36,496 nucleotides of DNA from positions 1 to 36,496 of the forward strand of contig JAZDKU010000017.1 of NCBI GenBank assembly GCA_043802745.1. The letters run 5' to 3'. The stretch is from STD1-80 sp043802745 (GTDB taxonomy: Bacteria > Patescibacteriota > Minisyncoccia > Minisyncoccales > CG1-02-41-26). Under the pieces are notes generated by a model. It was not told the DNA's origin. It was given only the letters and a program-made list of their open reading frames with translations, and did no database searches. This document shows, in pieces, positions 1 to 8,400 of this stretch. Both the position numbers and the translations under genes were made by a program. How positions within the stretch are numbered: the stretch's first letter is position 1; every line of letters begins with the position of its first letter.

Positions 1-46
1 AAACCACAGACAGAACCGCTAAAATTGCAATTAAAATTGTTTTCAT
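1..46 (-). CDS. 5' end of a third envelope-protein paralogue (partial)
   Basis: Only the first 15 codons lie in the window. They read MKTILIAILAVLSVV, almost the same as the N-terminal membrane segment of the two genes upstream on the same strand (starts at 1274 and 2034). It is therefore a third tandem copy of this family, cut by the window edge. The start is the ATG at 46. A hairpin terminator at 91-124 separates it from the preceding gene. Function is unknown. Confidence 0.6.
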   Translation of the reverse strand, partial: MKTILIAILAVLSVV

Positions 47-90
47 AGTTTTTTACTTTTAGTTATTAGATAATACCACAAAATAGCGAA

Positions 91-124
91 AAAATAAACA
101 AAAGCCACGGCTCGTGGCCGTGGT
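91..124 (-). terminator. Rho-independent terminator after the 374-residue envelope protein
   Basis: On the minus strand a 7-bp GC-rich stem (CCACGGC at 105-111 paired with GCCGTGG at 117-123, 5-base loop) is followed by a T-rich tract at 91-103. It lies about 25 bases after the stop codon of the gene ending at 150 and probably closes that transcript. Confidence 0.7.
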
Positions 125-149
125 GCTTGTGACCCTGATTGACCTGGGA

Positions 150-1274
150 TTATTTTATAAACTTAAATGTGGAAACCATATGGTCAAAAATTTTTTCATA
201 GTCATCACATATAGGATCTACTCTAGTGGTGTCTGGTAAAAACAGCTGAATATTAATTGGCATTTTATCTTTTACCATATAGGCAGTAATAATCCCCGCT
301 AAACCAGGCATCTGATACTCAGTTTTAAGGGCTAGAAAACCACCGACAATTAAGTAGCTCTTAAATACATCTGAACCCCTTCCAGCACCAAGTATTGGTT
401 TCAAAATATCATCAAAATATTGTTGCGTGTCTGAAATAATTTCCTCTGATTTAGTTATCTGAATAAACCCAGAATTCTGCACATTATTATCATCGCGAAG
501 GTCAGAAACTCTGTTAGCACTATTAGAAAAGTTAACGATATCGTACCATCCCTTATCAAAAATAAGGCTACCACTGTACCCGCTATACCAAAACGATGGA
601 TAGTCTATCTCAAAACCATATTGATTATCTCTATATGTCTTCCATTCTGTAAATTCGCCCCCCTTACAATCTCGCGGGCAATTACATTCGTCTTCCCCCT
701 CACCACACAAACCATCACCGCATTTAGTACATATAAAATAACTGCCGTCCTGATCAAAATTACCCTCACAGCCCTTCCAATACCTATGGAAATTAGTTTT
801 AACTAATCCAGAGCAGCAATCTATATCGTCCATTCTTTTGATATTGTTTGTTTCTATCCTACCAATCTTACCCTCTGCAACACAGTTTACCTTATTGCAA
901 AAACCATTTTGACAAGCACAAGCAAATACTTGAAGTGGCGCCGAGCAACATGTTTCACAAAGCGCTCCTCCGTTTTTTTTAAGTTTTTCTTGCTGGAGAC
1001 GCCCAGCTTCTGCTGCTGAGACACATTGCAAGTTGGGATCAGCTGAGTCGCAAAAACCGCAAAAATAATTTGTTCCGGTAAAGGCTAAAACACAATCTGC
1101 CCTACTCGCACAAGAAAGTTTTTGATTAACAGATGTTGTAGTTGCTATTGGTGGGACTAGATGGACCAAATTAACAGATAGGCTTTGTTCTGGCTGATTT
1201 AGTTTTTGATAGGCAAACACACCAACTAAGACGACCACCAAACCCGCTAAAATTACAACTAAAATTGTTTTCAT
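150..1274 (-). CDS. Membrane-anchored cysteine-rich envelope protein
   Basis: Protein of 374 residues, not assigned to a named family. Residues 3-22 form one hydrophobic segment (signal anchor), so the bulk is probably outside the membrane. Residues about 55-205 hold some 21 cysteines, including CC pairs and a closing CGDGLCGEGEDECNCPRDC block, which suggests a disulfide-stabilised module. Then comes the motif WKTYRDNQYGFEIDYP, which opens a C-terminal domain shared with the next gene upstream (WKTYKNEQYGFELKLP); domains opening this way recur in CPR proteins and look PsbP-like, but that assignment is by impression. It follows its paralogue after 13 bases and is closed by the hairpin at 91-124. 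A role at the cell surface is an inference. Confidence 0.75.
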   Translation of the reverse strand: MKTILVVILAGLVVVLVGVFAYQKLNQPEQSLSVNLVHLVPPIATTTSVNQKLSCASRADCVLAFTGTNYFCGFCDSADPNLQCVSAAEAGRLQQEKLKKNGGALCETCCSAPLQVFACACQNGFCNKVNCVAEGKIGRIETNNIKRMDDIDCCSGLVKTNFHRYWKGCEGNFDQDGSYFICTKCGDGLCGEGEDECNCPRDCKGGEFTEWKTYRDNQYGFEIDYPSFWYSGYSGSLIFDKGWYDIVNFSNSANRVSDLRDDNNVQNSGFIQITKSEEIISDTQQYFDDILKPILGAGRGSDVFKSYLIVGGFLALKTEYQMPGLAGIITAYMVKDKMPINIQLFLPDTTRVDPICDDYEKIFDHMVSTFKFIK

Positions 1275-1287
1275 AATTTAAAAATTA

Positions 1288-2034
1288 TCAATTAAATTTA
1301 AGAGTATTTAGTATTTCTTCAAACTTCAACTGGCTATCTTCCAGACAAGCTGGTGGTTCTGGTATCTTTATAGTACATTCTGCATCAGCACAATCTTCCA
1401 TATTACAACTAAAATCATAATTAATTTCAACAACTTCGTTTGTGCGAGGTACAGCAATGCCGTATGCTATCGCCCCCATATCTCCTCCAGCAAACCTGTA
1501 CCCCAACCAGCCATTTTTCTCCATAGTTTTTAATTCTACCACCGCAATTTCTCGCCGAGCCGCCTGGTTGGTAATGTCATCCCAATATTCAATATACCAA
1601 TTTTTATTAATGTTATCGTATAAAGTCGGCGTGTCAGCTATCGGGGCATAAGCATAAAAACCTATAGGAAAAATGCTAATTTCAACATAAAGCGTAGAAT
1701 TTTCCCTTTGATCTTTAACTCTTATAGAAGTCAATGCTTTTGTAGTGTTGTTGTTATAAACCTTATCCCCAACAGATACAAGATGAAATCGATTTTCACT
1801 TGGAGTTACTAGCTCAGCCACACCAAAATAAGACGGCAATTTTAATTCAAATCCATATTGCTCATTTTTATATGTTTTCCACCCCGCAGTTTCATCTTGA
1901 TTTTGCACAACTGGGTGGTTAATAACTATTGGCATTGGCTCTGCTGGCTGGTTTGATCTTTGATAAGCTGAAACGCCAACCAAAACCATAGACAGAACCG
2001 CTAAAATTGCAATTAAAATTGTTTTTGTTTGCAT
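1288..2034 (-). CDS. Membrane-anchored envelope protein, paralogue of the neighbouring gene
   Basis: Protein of 248 residues. An N-terminal hydrophobic segment (residues 5-24) is nearly the same as in the genes starting at 1274 and 46, and the segment after it (AYQRSNQP against AYQKLNQP) also matches, so the three arose by tandem duplication. It lacks the long cysteine-rich middle; the WKTYKNEQYGFE domain begins soon after the anchor, and a small cysteine cluster (CNMEDCADAEC) lies near the C terminus. No enzymatic motif is visible. A perfect hairpin lies 7 bases upstream of the ATG, between it and htrA. Confidence 0.75.
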   Translation of the reverse strand: MQTKTILIAILAVLSMVLVGVSAYQRSNQPAEPMPIVINHPVVQNQDETAGWKTYKNEQYGFELKLPSYFGVAELVTPSENRFHLVSVGDKVYNNNTTKALTSIRVKDQRENSTLYVEISIFPIGFYAYAPIADTPTLYDNINKNWYIEYWDDITNQAARREIAVVELKTMEKNGWLGYRFAGGDMGAIAYGIAVPRTNEVVEINYDFSCNMEDCADAECTIKIPEPPACLEDSQLKFEEILNTLKFN

Positions 2035-2041
2035 ATGGTTT

Positions 2042-2068
2042 AGCTGTCGGTATCTGATACCGACAGCT
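2042..2068. other. 13-bp perfect hairpin between htrA and the envelope protein
   Basis: AGCTGTCGGTATC (2042-2054) is followed after one base by its exact complement GATACCGACAGCT (2056-2068); in practice the innermost pairs open as a loop. The T run lies on the plus side (2068-2072), so on the minus strand, where both flanking genes are, it is not a standard terminator. It may protect the htrA mRNA end or limit readthrough into the gene starting at 2034. Confidence 0.55.
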
Positions 2069-2070
2069 TT

Positions 2071-3387
2071 TTAATCGCTGGATTTTTCGCCTAGGGTTAC
2101 GGTGATGTCCAATCCTTTTGCGCCTCGCAATACTTTTAAAACTACTTTGTCGCCAGGAATATGCTGATTTTGAATAATGTTAGATAGTCGAACTTTTTTA
2201 GTGATTTTAACACCATCGGCTTGCAAAATAATATCATTTTCTCTTAGCCCAGCCTTTTGAGCGGAAGAGCCCGGCTCAATCGCCACCTCACTAGCAATAT
2301 CGCCTTTTATAATTAAAGCGCCGTAATCAACCGACAATTTTTTCTCAGATTGAATATCAGCGTCAACTAGTACATATCTAATCCCTAAAAACGGGTAAGA
2401 TATTTTACCCTGTTCCTGAAACTGCCTGATATCCCTTCTGGCTTTATTAAATGGAATAGCAAAGCCAATGCTTTGCGCGCCTTCAGCCACAGCCACATTA
2501 ACGCCAATAACCTCGCCTTTCAAATTTAATAAAGGTCCGCCAGAGTTTCCCTTGTTAATAGCCGCGTCTGTTTGAAATATATCGTCTAAATCCTCGGATA
2601 TTCCTCCCCCAGAAGCAGTAATGCTTCGGCTTAGGCCTGAAATAACCCCCACAGAAACCGAATTGCTGAATTCTCCCAAAGCATTGCCAATAGCAATAGC
2701 TGTTTGCCCCACTACCGCTGAATCAGAATTGCCAAATTTCACAGCCGGCAAATTTATACTTTCTCCTTGCTTGGTGCTGGTGGTAATTTTCATAATAGCT
2801 AAATCCTGCAGAGGATCTTTGGCTAAAACTACAGCTGAATATTTTTTTCCTTCCCAAGTAACTACTTGATAAAAAGCGTATGGCTCTGAAACAACATGTT
2901 TGTTGGTTAAAATCATGCCATCTGAAGAAACAATAAACCCACTGCCACTGCCAACCACTTGCCTTTCTGTACCCTTGAGCCTGGTTTTAGGAATTTGTAT
3001 TTGAACCTGTCCGCCAAAAAAATCTCCACCAAATGGCTGGGTTTCCACATATTGCTCATAAACTGGCACGTCTTTGCTAATCAAAACACTAACCACCGAC
3101 GGCGAAACATTTTTTACCACATTCATCACCGCCTCTTCTTGGGTTGTTTGAGGGTTGTAGGGAGCCACTTCGGCAGGTGGCAAAACAATATTTTTTTGCT
3201 GGTTTTTAATAATTCCTGCTTGATTTAAAAAATCCAACCAATAAGGCTTGACAGCTTTTATATAATATCCCCCTATTCCAAACGCTAAAACAAAAACTAT
3301 AACAATTAGTCCAGCCTTTTTCCAATGCTTTTCACACCAAGCAGGGCACTTGACATTTTTTAAAGATTTTGGAACGTAATGTTTCAT
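2071..3387 (-). CDS. htrA: HtrA/DegP-family serine protease with one PDZ domain
   Basis: Envelope quality-control protease, family S1C, 438 residues. A short cytoplasmic N terminus with two cysteines is followed by one membrane segment (about 26-45). The trypsin-like domain shows the triad: His164 in TNKHVV, Asp195 in QDLAIMK and Ser282 in KGNSGGPLL. One PDZ domain occupies about 350-430 (GSSAQKAGLRENDIILQ). A membrane anchor plus a single PDZ resembles DegS/HtrA-like proteases. It ends the minus-strand run nrdD-nrdG-comEC-dgkA-htrA, 13 bases after dgkA. Family assignment is firm; substrates are unknown. Confidence 0.95.
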   Translation of the reverse strand: MKHYVPKSLKNVKCPAWCEKHWKKAGLIVIVFVLAFGIGGYYIKAVKPYWLDFLNQAGIIKNQQKNIVLPPAEVAPYNPQTTQEEAVMNVVKNVSPSVVSVLISKDVPVYEQYVETQPFGGDFFGGQVQIQIPKTRLKGTERQVVGSGSGFIVSSDGMILTNKHVVSEPYAFYQVVTWEGKKYSAVVLAKDPLQDLAIMKITTSTKQGESINLPAVKFGNSDSAVVGQTAIAIGNALGEFSNSVSVGVISGLSRSITASGGGISEDLDDIFQTDAAINKGNSGGPLLNLKGEVIGVNVAVAEGAQSIGFAIPFNKARRDIRQFQEQGKISYPFLGIRYVLVDADIQSEKKLSVDYGALIIKGDIASEVAIEPGSSAQKAGLRENDIILQADGVKITKKVRLSNIIQNQHIPGDKVVLKVLRGAKGLDITVTLGEKSSD

Positions 3388-3400
3388 ATGTTTAAATTAT

Positions 3401-3772
3401 TTATTTTATATGGGATAAAAATATAAACAAACCCACCGCCAAGGCTCCCACCGAAGCCAATAGAACCGCGCTAGCTGAGAGGTCTTTGATGTCTTTTATT
3501 TTCGGGTTGTGGTCAAACTGAGCCGTATCTAGGGCTCTCTCAATTTGCGAATTCAAAAGCTCCAGGCCCAAAACAAAAATAATCGCTAAAACCAAAATAG
3601 ATCTTTCTATGTAATGCAGGGGAAAAGAAAACATTAAAATCACCACCACCAAAGCCAAGACGGCCTGGATTTTAAAGCTTTGTTCTTCAAAAAAAGCGAC
3701 TTTTAATCCATGAAAAGAATTCTTAAAACTGTTCGCCTGCTTGCGCACACTAATAATATTTTTTATTTGCAT
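3401..3772 (-). CDS. dgkA: Diacylglycerol kinase family (DgkA-like) membrane protein
   Basis: Small integral membrane kinase that phosphorylates diacylglycerol or undecaprenol. From the ATG at 3772 it is 123 residues, the usual size. The N-terminal amphipathic stretch FKNSFHGLKVAFFEEQSFKIQ, three hydrophobic segments and the signature LLNSQIERALD followed by KDLSASAVLL are those of the family. A longer form starting at a TTG at 3805 would add 11 lysine-rich residues and lie 5 bases after the comEC-like stop; I prefer the ATG, though neither has a convincing Shine-Dalgarno site. Whether the lipid is diacylglycerol or undecaprenol cannot be told from sequence. Confidence 0.9.
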   Translation of the reverse strand: MQIKNIISVRKQANSFKNSFHGLKVAFFEEQSFKIQAVLALVVVILMFSFPLHYIERSILVLAIIFVLGLELLNSQIERALDTAQFDHNPKIKDIKDLSASAVLLASVGALAVGLFIFLSHIK

Positions 3773-3810
3773 AAATTTTACTTTATGCTTCTTAATATAC
3801 CACAAAATTG

Positions 3811-4725
3811 CTAAAAATGCACGGTGGCGAAGGGGATTTTTGAGAAAGTATCAATTAGCCAAACGATTAGGGAAAGCAAAATAGCCAAAGGCCAAGATAA
3901 AACAACCCCCAAGGGGTTGTAAACTAAAGCGCCAAGCAAAAATACAATGCCCAAAATCATTATCGCTGGAACTATTGGCACGATTAATAGATTAAGGGGC
4001 AAGCCAATCAAAGAAACATAGCCAAAAGTATAAATTAAAAGAGGTGTAGTAAAAATTTGAGCAGACAAGGTTGCGGATATTATTTCATAACAAACCTTGC
4101 GTTTAATAACCGGGCCTAAGTGGATTAAACCCAAAGTAGCTAAAACCGAAAGTTGAAAGCTTAAATTATATCGTAAAAGCGTTGGGTTAATAGCCAACAT
4201 AATGGCCACAGCCAAAACCAAGGCGCGAAAACTGGCATTTTGACGGCCCAATAGACCGCAAACAATTAAAATTGAGCCCATAATACCAGCCCGAATAGCT
4301 GAAACTTGAAAGCCGATTAAAGCAATAAAAAGCCAGATTAAAATTAAAGAAAACCAAAGCGCCTGGCCCCGATAAAGCCCCAAAGCCACACCCAAAACCA
4401 CTAAAATTTGAGCCAGCATGACAATGTTCATACCCGAAACAGCCACAATATGGCTAGTGCCAGTGTTGGCCATTTTTTGCTTCCAGTCATGGCTAAAACT
4501 AGCCTTGTCTCCAAGTAAAATACCCGCTAAAATAGCGCTTTGGGGACTGGGCAGGTTGCTGTTGATGGCTTCTTGAAATTTTTCTTTTAAAGAAGCAAGG
4601 AGAGCCCAGTCCTCCGCCTGTGGCTGAGGGCTGGGCTCGGGCTCCTCTAAAAATACAAAAGATAAAACAAAAATACTGCCAATAAAAAATAGGCAGGCAA
4701 TAAAAAGAATTTTAGAATAAGGCAT
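3811..4725 (-). CDS. comEC: ComEC/Rec2-type competence-domain membrane protein (no beta-lactamase domain)
   Basis: Corresponds to the membrane channel domain of ComEC, which carries single-stranded DNA across the inner membrane. The 304 residues start with one hydrophobic segment, then the conserved block ILLGDKASFSHDWKQKM and GTSHIVAVSGMNIVML, then about six membrane helices. Full ComEC proteins have an N-terminal OB fold and a C-terminal metallo-beta-lactamase domain; both are absent here. The gene begins 2 bases after nrdG and ends 5 bases before the alternative dgkA start, so it belongs to the nrd transcript. DNA uptake, perhaps feeding nucleotide salvage, is an inference. Confidence 0.85.
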   Translation of the reverse strand: MPYSKILFIACLFFIGSIFVLSFVFLEEPEPSPQPQAEDWALLASLKEKFQEAINSNLPSPQSAILAGILLGDKASFSHDWKQKMANTGTSHIVAVSGMNIVMLAQILVVLGVALGLYRGQALWFSLILIWLFIALIGFQVSAIRAGIMGSILIVCGLLGRQNASFRALVLAVAIMLAINPTLLRYNLSFQLSVLATLGLIHLGPVIKRKVCYEIISATLSAQIFTTPLLIYTFGYVSLIGLPLNLLIVPIVPAIMILGIVFLLGALVYNPLGVVLSWPLAILLSLIVWLIDTFSKIPFATVHF

Positions 4726-4727
4726 TT

Positions 4728-5438
4728 TTACCTAAGAAAAATAGTGTCAAAAAGCGGAGCAATACATTCTCTTATCTGGAACATTTCTTTTTCATTAAAA
4801 GGTTTTATTTCTTCAAATTCTGGATTGATAGTTTTTTCTGGCCTGAATTTTTGCAAAAAATATTTTTCCGAAGGCCTAATCCAGTGAGCTATTTTGATAA
4901 TATCCTCTTTAGTGTGCACCCCTGGCACCACAGTTGTTCTAAACTCATAAGCAATTGCCCCGCTTTTTAACAAAGCAATTGACTTTTCAATTTTATCAAC
5001 TAAATAGTAGCCCGACGAACCTTCAAAACCAACGGCTTGTGTATACTTTTCTTTTGGCGCTTTTATATCCATGGCCACATAGTCAATTAATCTGGCTTTA
5101 AAAAGGTTTTCTAGCATTTCTGGAGAAGACCCGTTTGTGTCTAATTTCACTTTATAGCCTGCGTTTTTTATTTTCGCGCAAAAAACCGGCAATTCGCTAT
5201 GAATAGTTGGCTCGCCCCCGCAAATAACCACGCCCTCCAAAAGACCTCTCTTGGCATTCAGGAAATCAAAAAAATCAGCCTCTTTTATTTCTGGCTGACA
5301 CGCTATAAATTTTGGTAAAACTAATTCTGGCGAATAACACCAAGGACAGCGAAAATTACATCCGCTTAAAAAAACAGTGCAAGCTAAAGTATTTGGATAA
5401 TCAATCAATGTTAACTTTTGCAACCCCCCGATTTTCAT
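4728..5438 (-). CDS. nrdG: Anaerobic ribonucleoside-triphosphate reductase activating protein
   Basis: Radical-SAM activase that installs the glycyl radical on NrdD. The CxxxCxxC cluster ligands are Cys27, Cys31 and Cys34 in SGCNFRCPWC, followed by the GGEPT motif that contacts SAM. At 236 residues it is near the length of the longer NrdG/pyruvate-formate-lyase-activase-like proteins. The ATG at 5438 lies inside the 3' end of nrdD, giving a 38-base overlap; the sequence from it (MKIGGLQKLTLIDYP) is typical of the family's N terminus, so the overlap is probably real and implies translational coupling. Confidence 0.93.
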   Translation of the reverse strand: MKIGGLQKLTLIDYPNTLACTVFLSGCNFRCPWCYSPELVLPKFIACQPEIKEADFFDFLNAKRGLLEGVVICGGEPTIHSELPVFCAKIKNAGYKVKLDTNGSSPEMLENLFKARLIDYVAMDIKAPKEKYTQAVGFEGSSGYYLVDKIEKSIALLKSGAIAYEFRTTVVPGVHTKEDIIKIAHWIRPSEKYFLQKFRPEKTINPEFEEIKPFNEKEMFQIRECIAPLFDTIFLR

Positions 5439-8400
5439 ATATTTTTTCTACAACGTTTGGTATGGCAAAAGTTTTTCTTTCTTTAAATTCTTGCTGTTTG
5501 CCCTTATGCCACTGCATTACCGGCCTGATGTAGCCAACCACTCTTGAGTAAACCTCGCAAAACTGCTCAATGGTGCAGTTTGGGCATGTCCAATGCTCCC
5601 CCGCTATGTAGCCATGGGTAGGGCAAATAGAAAATGTTGGAGTTAGGGTGATGTAGGGCAAATGAAAATTCTCAAAAACTTTTTTAATCAAAGCTTTCAT
5701 ATTAGGAATATCAGTTATTTGCTCGCCCAAAAATAAGTGCTGCACAGTGCCACCTGTGTATTTACATTGAAGTTCATCTTGCAACTCCAAGGCCTTAAAA
5801 ATATCGTCTGTATAATTAACTGGCAATTGAGAACTATTAGTGTAAAAAGGCGCTTCAATTGTGCCTGCTTGGACAATGCCTGAGAACTTCTCTTGATCTT
5901 TTAAAGCTAGTTTGTGGCTTGTGCCTTCAGCCGGGGTTGCTTCTAAATTAAAGAGGCTACCAGTTTCTTTTTGATAGCCGATAATTCTATCTCTCATAAA
6001 ATCCAAAACCTCCAAAGCAAAAGCTCGACCGTTTTTTGAGCCAATATCCTCGCCCATGAAATTTAATAAGCTTTCGTTAAGCCCAACCAATCCAATAGTT
6101 GAGAAGTGGTTGCCAAAATATTTGCCCCGCATTTTTTCAATGCCAGCTAAATAAACCCGCGAATATGGATAAAGGCCCTTTTTCATCAAATCCTCCAAAG
6201 CCTTTCTTTTCATTTCCAGAGAATCGCGAGCTATATCCATTATTTTAGCTAATTTTTCAAAAAACTCTTTTTTTGTTTTAGTTAAATAGCCAAGCCTTGG
6301 CAAATTAATAGTAACCACGCCAACACTGCCAGTTAAGGGATTGGCTCCAAAAAGCGAACCGCCCCTATGGTAAAGTTGTGTATTATCAATTCTTAGCCGG
6401 CAACACATACTCCTCACATCCTCTGGCTTCATGTCTGATTGAATAAAGTTGGTAAAATAACTAGTACCGTATTTAGCTGTGGCTTGCCACATTAAATCTA
6501 ATTTTGGGTCATCCCAAGGAAAATCTTTGGTTATATTTATGGTGGGAATAGGAAAAGTAAATGGCCGTCCATTTTTATCGCCCTGCATCATTACTTCAAA
6601 AAAAGCATTGTTAAACATGTTCATCTCTTCTTGAAATTCAGCATAAGTTTCTTTTTGCGGCTTGCCCCCAATAATAACTGGCTGTTTGGCAAAAGATGGG
6701 GAAGCATGGATATCTAAAGTAACATTAGAAAAAGGTGTGTTGCCAGTTATAAAAACCTGGCCATTTCTTTTGGCAATAACTGTTTCGTTTTCTGTATTTG
6801 GGCACCAAATAATACCTTCGTAATCAACTTTTTTTATATCTTTTGGTAAAATATTTTCCACTCCTATTTCTTCTAATTCATTTAACACAGGGATAGAGAT
6901 TGGGTAATCTAATTTTAAAACTTCTTCTATTGGCTGAATAAAATAAGAGCCGTCACTATTTTTCATTACAACTCGGTGTTCAGGAGAGATCAGCTGATCT
7001 TGCCTCTCTCCTTTTAGGTTATACATCACACCCTTATATTCTTTTTTAAAAATACTTTTCACCTCTTTATCCTCTATGCCTCCCTTCTCCACATTGAAAG
7101 TTTTGATTAAACTACCTTCTTCTATCTGGTCGCATAATTTCCAACCGTTAGTAGTTAAAATTTCGGTGTCTTGGGACAAACATTGAAAGCCAACCCGCGT
7201 TGGCACGGCACAGTTAAATAAAAACTCCTGCATGGCTTGTTTAACTTGCGGATAATCTAAATTGTCATATCTAATAAATGGTGCTAATAAAGTATCAATG
7301 CTTGATAAAGCCTGCGCCCCAGCGGAATTACCGCTCCAACAAGCCTTGCCATTCCTCCTAACATACAAAGTATGGTTTGGTACCTCCAAACAATAAACCT
7401 TGTCTTGATAAGAAACTTTTTGCACACTTTCTTGTTGAAATCTAAAATGTTTTGCCATTGAAACCCCCACATCAAACCAAGTAAATTCTCCCTTTATTCT
7501 GTTGTATATGTTGGCGCTCCAGCCCAATTTCAAAACTACTTCCTGAAAATCATCGGCTAATTTTTGACTTTTAGTAGAATACTCCACCAGACCATTACTA
7601 ATATGGCCATCTCCTTTCATCATCCAATCAAATAAAACTTTTAATTGTTCTTTTGGCAAATTCTTAATATCGCTTGGAATAAATTTATTGCCTGCTTTGC
7701 CAAATTGCTCTAAATATGAGAAAAGTTGCTTGTCAGTAATTTCAAATGTAATCTTATTGTCTGTTATTTTTTTTCGGTAATTAAAGGGTAGTTTTTGTAA
7801 AATTACTTCAAAATCTTGGCTAACCTGGCCTTGATTTTGAAAAATTCTCACACAATATTCATGATATGATTTTCCACTTTCTCTTTTTCTTGTTCTTTTA
7901 TAAATATTGCCTTCGGCCAAGAAAAAACCGAAAAAAGCTATCCAATCGTTTATTAAGATTTTTTTAGAATCTATTTTAATTGTTTCGTATATTTTGCCAA
8001 AATTGCGATATTGCTTTATCTCAATGCTCGGCAATTCAAAAAATTCTTTTTCTCCTCCTATCCAAACCGATTGCTTGGGAATAAAGTGTTGATTTGGATT
8101 GAAATCCTTTGCTTTAATAAATTTCCGATAATAAAGGGAATCAATAGCAAAAACTTGTTTTTTCACTTGACTTAAAACCCCAATTGAACTATTTTCTGCT
8201 CTTTCTTCCTGCCCTTGCTCTTGAAATTGAGACAATTGTTTAAACGAACACCCCGGACAATATTGGTCAACTACCATATTATGATTAGGGGTAACCATCA
8301 AGTCTAATTTTTTTGTTTTAAAATTATAAAGCTCGCCATTATAATCAAATTCGTAAAATTTTAAGGGTGCCTGCAATTCAATTTGATTGGTTTGGTTGTT

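Noticed and set aside
7284..7475. Short ORFs inside nrdD on both strands
   Set aside because: They overlap the intein and extein coding sequence, which has clear family motifs; no ribosome-binding sites or homology are visible.
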